From assembly GCA_018828825.1 (NCBI GenBank), contig JAHJUV010000044.1, positions 1 through 15,611 on the forward strand: a stretch of DNA of 15,611 nt. Direction: 5' to 3'. Position 1 is the first letter of the stretch; each line of letters begins with the position of its first letter. Source of the DNA: Planctomycetota bacterium (GTDB taxonomy: Bacteria; Planctomycetota; Phycisphaerae; Sedimentisphaerales; UBA12454). Shown here in pieces: positions 15,464 to 15,611 of the stretch. Below the pieces are notes generated by a model that did not search any database, was not told where the DNA came from, and worked only from the letters and a program-made list of their open reading frames with translations. The position numbers and the translations under genes were made by a program.

Positions 15464-15536
15464 CTCCCCGAGTAGGGCTCGAACCTACGACCTAGCGGTT
15501 AACAGCCGCTCGCTCTACCGATTGAGCTATCGGGGA
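15464..15536 (-). tRNA. tRNA-Asn (GTT anticodon)
   Basis: A complete 73-nt cloverleaf on the minus strand: acceptor TCCCCGA/TCGGGGA (7 bp), D-stem GCTC/GAGC, anticodon stem AGCGG/CCGCT with loop CTGTTAA (anticodon at 15501-15503), five-base variable loop AGGTC, T-stem GTAGG/CCTAC with loop TTCGAGC, and discriminator G at 15464. All stems pair perfectly. CCA is not encoded. No clear promoter is seen just upstream, so it may be read from a transcript starting beyond the window. A GIY-YIG ORF begins one base downstream. Confidence 0.96.
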
Positions 15537-15551
15537 ATCGTATTAACTTTT

Positions 15552-15611
15552 ACTCCCGAATGCCAATCTGGCCATAGCGGTTAATCCCGATTTAGCGGGA
15601 CTCGCTCTACC
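15552..15611 (-). pseudogene. Second tRNA-Asn relic, running off the window end
   Basis: On the minus strand the first bases are GGTAGAGCGAG (D-arm of tRNA-Asn), then a 16-bp palindrome in place of the 5' anticodon arm, then TTAACCGCTA (3' anticodon arm), then a poorly matching T-arm region that holds GCCAGATTGGC (15562-15572, a hairpin), and TCGGGAG, similar to the acceptor end. The D-arm and anticodon parts (15575-15611) are convincing; the rest is weaker. It lies 15 nt upstream of the intact tRNA-Asn. Confidence 0.65.
15585..15600. repeat. 16-bp palindrome in the second tRNA-Asn relic
   Basis: TCCCGAT-TT-AGCGGGA, the same palindrome as at 15158-15173 with one arm mismatch. It occupies the 5' side of the anticodon arm. 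The first relic has TCCCGAT alone at the same place (15196-15202), as if one arm had been deleted. Confidence 0.65.

Noticed and set aside
15540..15566. TTGGCA and TAATAC (minus strand) as a promoter for tRNA-Asn
   Set aside because: The spacing is 15 bp and the -10-like box ends only 3 nt before the mature tRNA 5' end, which would put the start site inside the tRNA.
15366..15584. A 72-codon + strand ORF across the GIY-YIG gene and tRNA
   Set aside because: It is antisense to a complete nuclease domain and to a perfect tRNA. Its peptide is the kind of translation expected from a tRNA reverse strand.
15144..15611. A CRISPR array made from the repeated tRNA-like segments
   Set aside because: The repeats are tRNA-Asn copies of unequal length with no regular unique spacers and no cas genes.

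Overview
The window looks like a chromosomal segment of an anaerobic bacterium with moderate GC (by eye in the mid 40s). A Planctomycetota/PVC-type host is my best guess. It rests only on the mix of a bacterial V/A-type ATPase, a Hanks-type kinase with its own PPP-type phosphatase, and a large unclassified membrane/TPR protein, so it is an inference.

Region 1 (about 1-8860, + strand) is a complete nine-gene V/A-type ATPase operon: stalk subunit G/H, then I, K, E, C, F, A, B and D. The order matches the ntpFIKECGABD part of the Enterococcus hirae sodium-pumping V-ATPase operon. The rotor subunit K keeps every residue of the E. hirae sodium site (L55, T58, Q59, Q111, E141, plus Y62), so the enzyme is predicted to be Na+-coupled. 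A short bidirectional terminator-like hairpin lies upstream, at the start of the window.

Region 2 (about 8915-12113, + strand) has two independently promoted genes. One is a six-TM protein with a long, probably periplasmic helical/TPR-like C-terminus. The other is a diguanylate cyclase with a pseudo-receiver domain. A 108-bp nested inverted-repeat element follows the first gene directly. Both genes have a TATAAT box only 6-8 nt from the ATG, which suggests leaderless mRNAs.

Region 3 (12116-15038, - strand) is a compact operon: Ser/Thr kinase (HCD, non-RD), PPP-like metallophosphoesterase (stop/start overlap TAATG), and a GT2 ceramide-glucosyltransferase-like membrane glycosyltransferase. It converges on the cyclase gene with 2 bp between stop codons. 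The kinase gene also has a TATAAT 7 nt from its ATG.

Region 4 (about 15144-15611, - strand) is the most unusual part. A tiny GIY-YIG endonuclease gene is squeezed between an intact tRNA-Asn(GUU) and a degenerate tRNA-Asn copy. The ORF begins 1 nt after the tRNA, and its last codons and stop codon are made from the D-arm of the degenerate copy. That copy, and another relic running off the window end, carry TCCCGAT..ATCGGGA palindromes or their remnants in place of tRNA arms. This looks like a decaying tandem tRNA-Asn/GIY-YIG mobile cassette.
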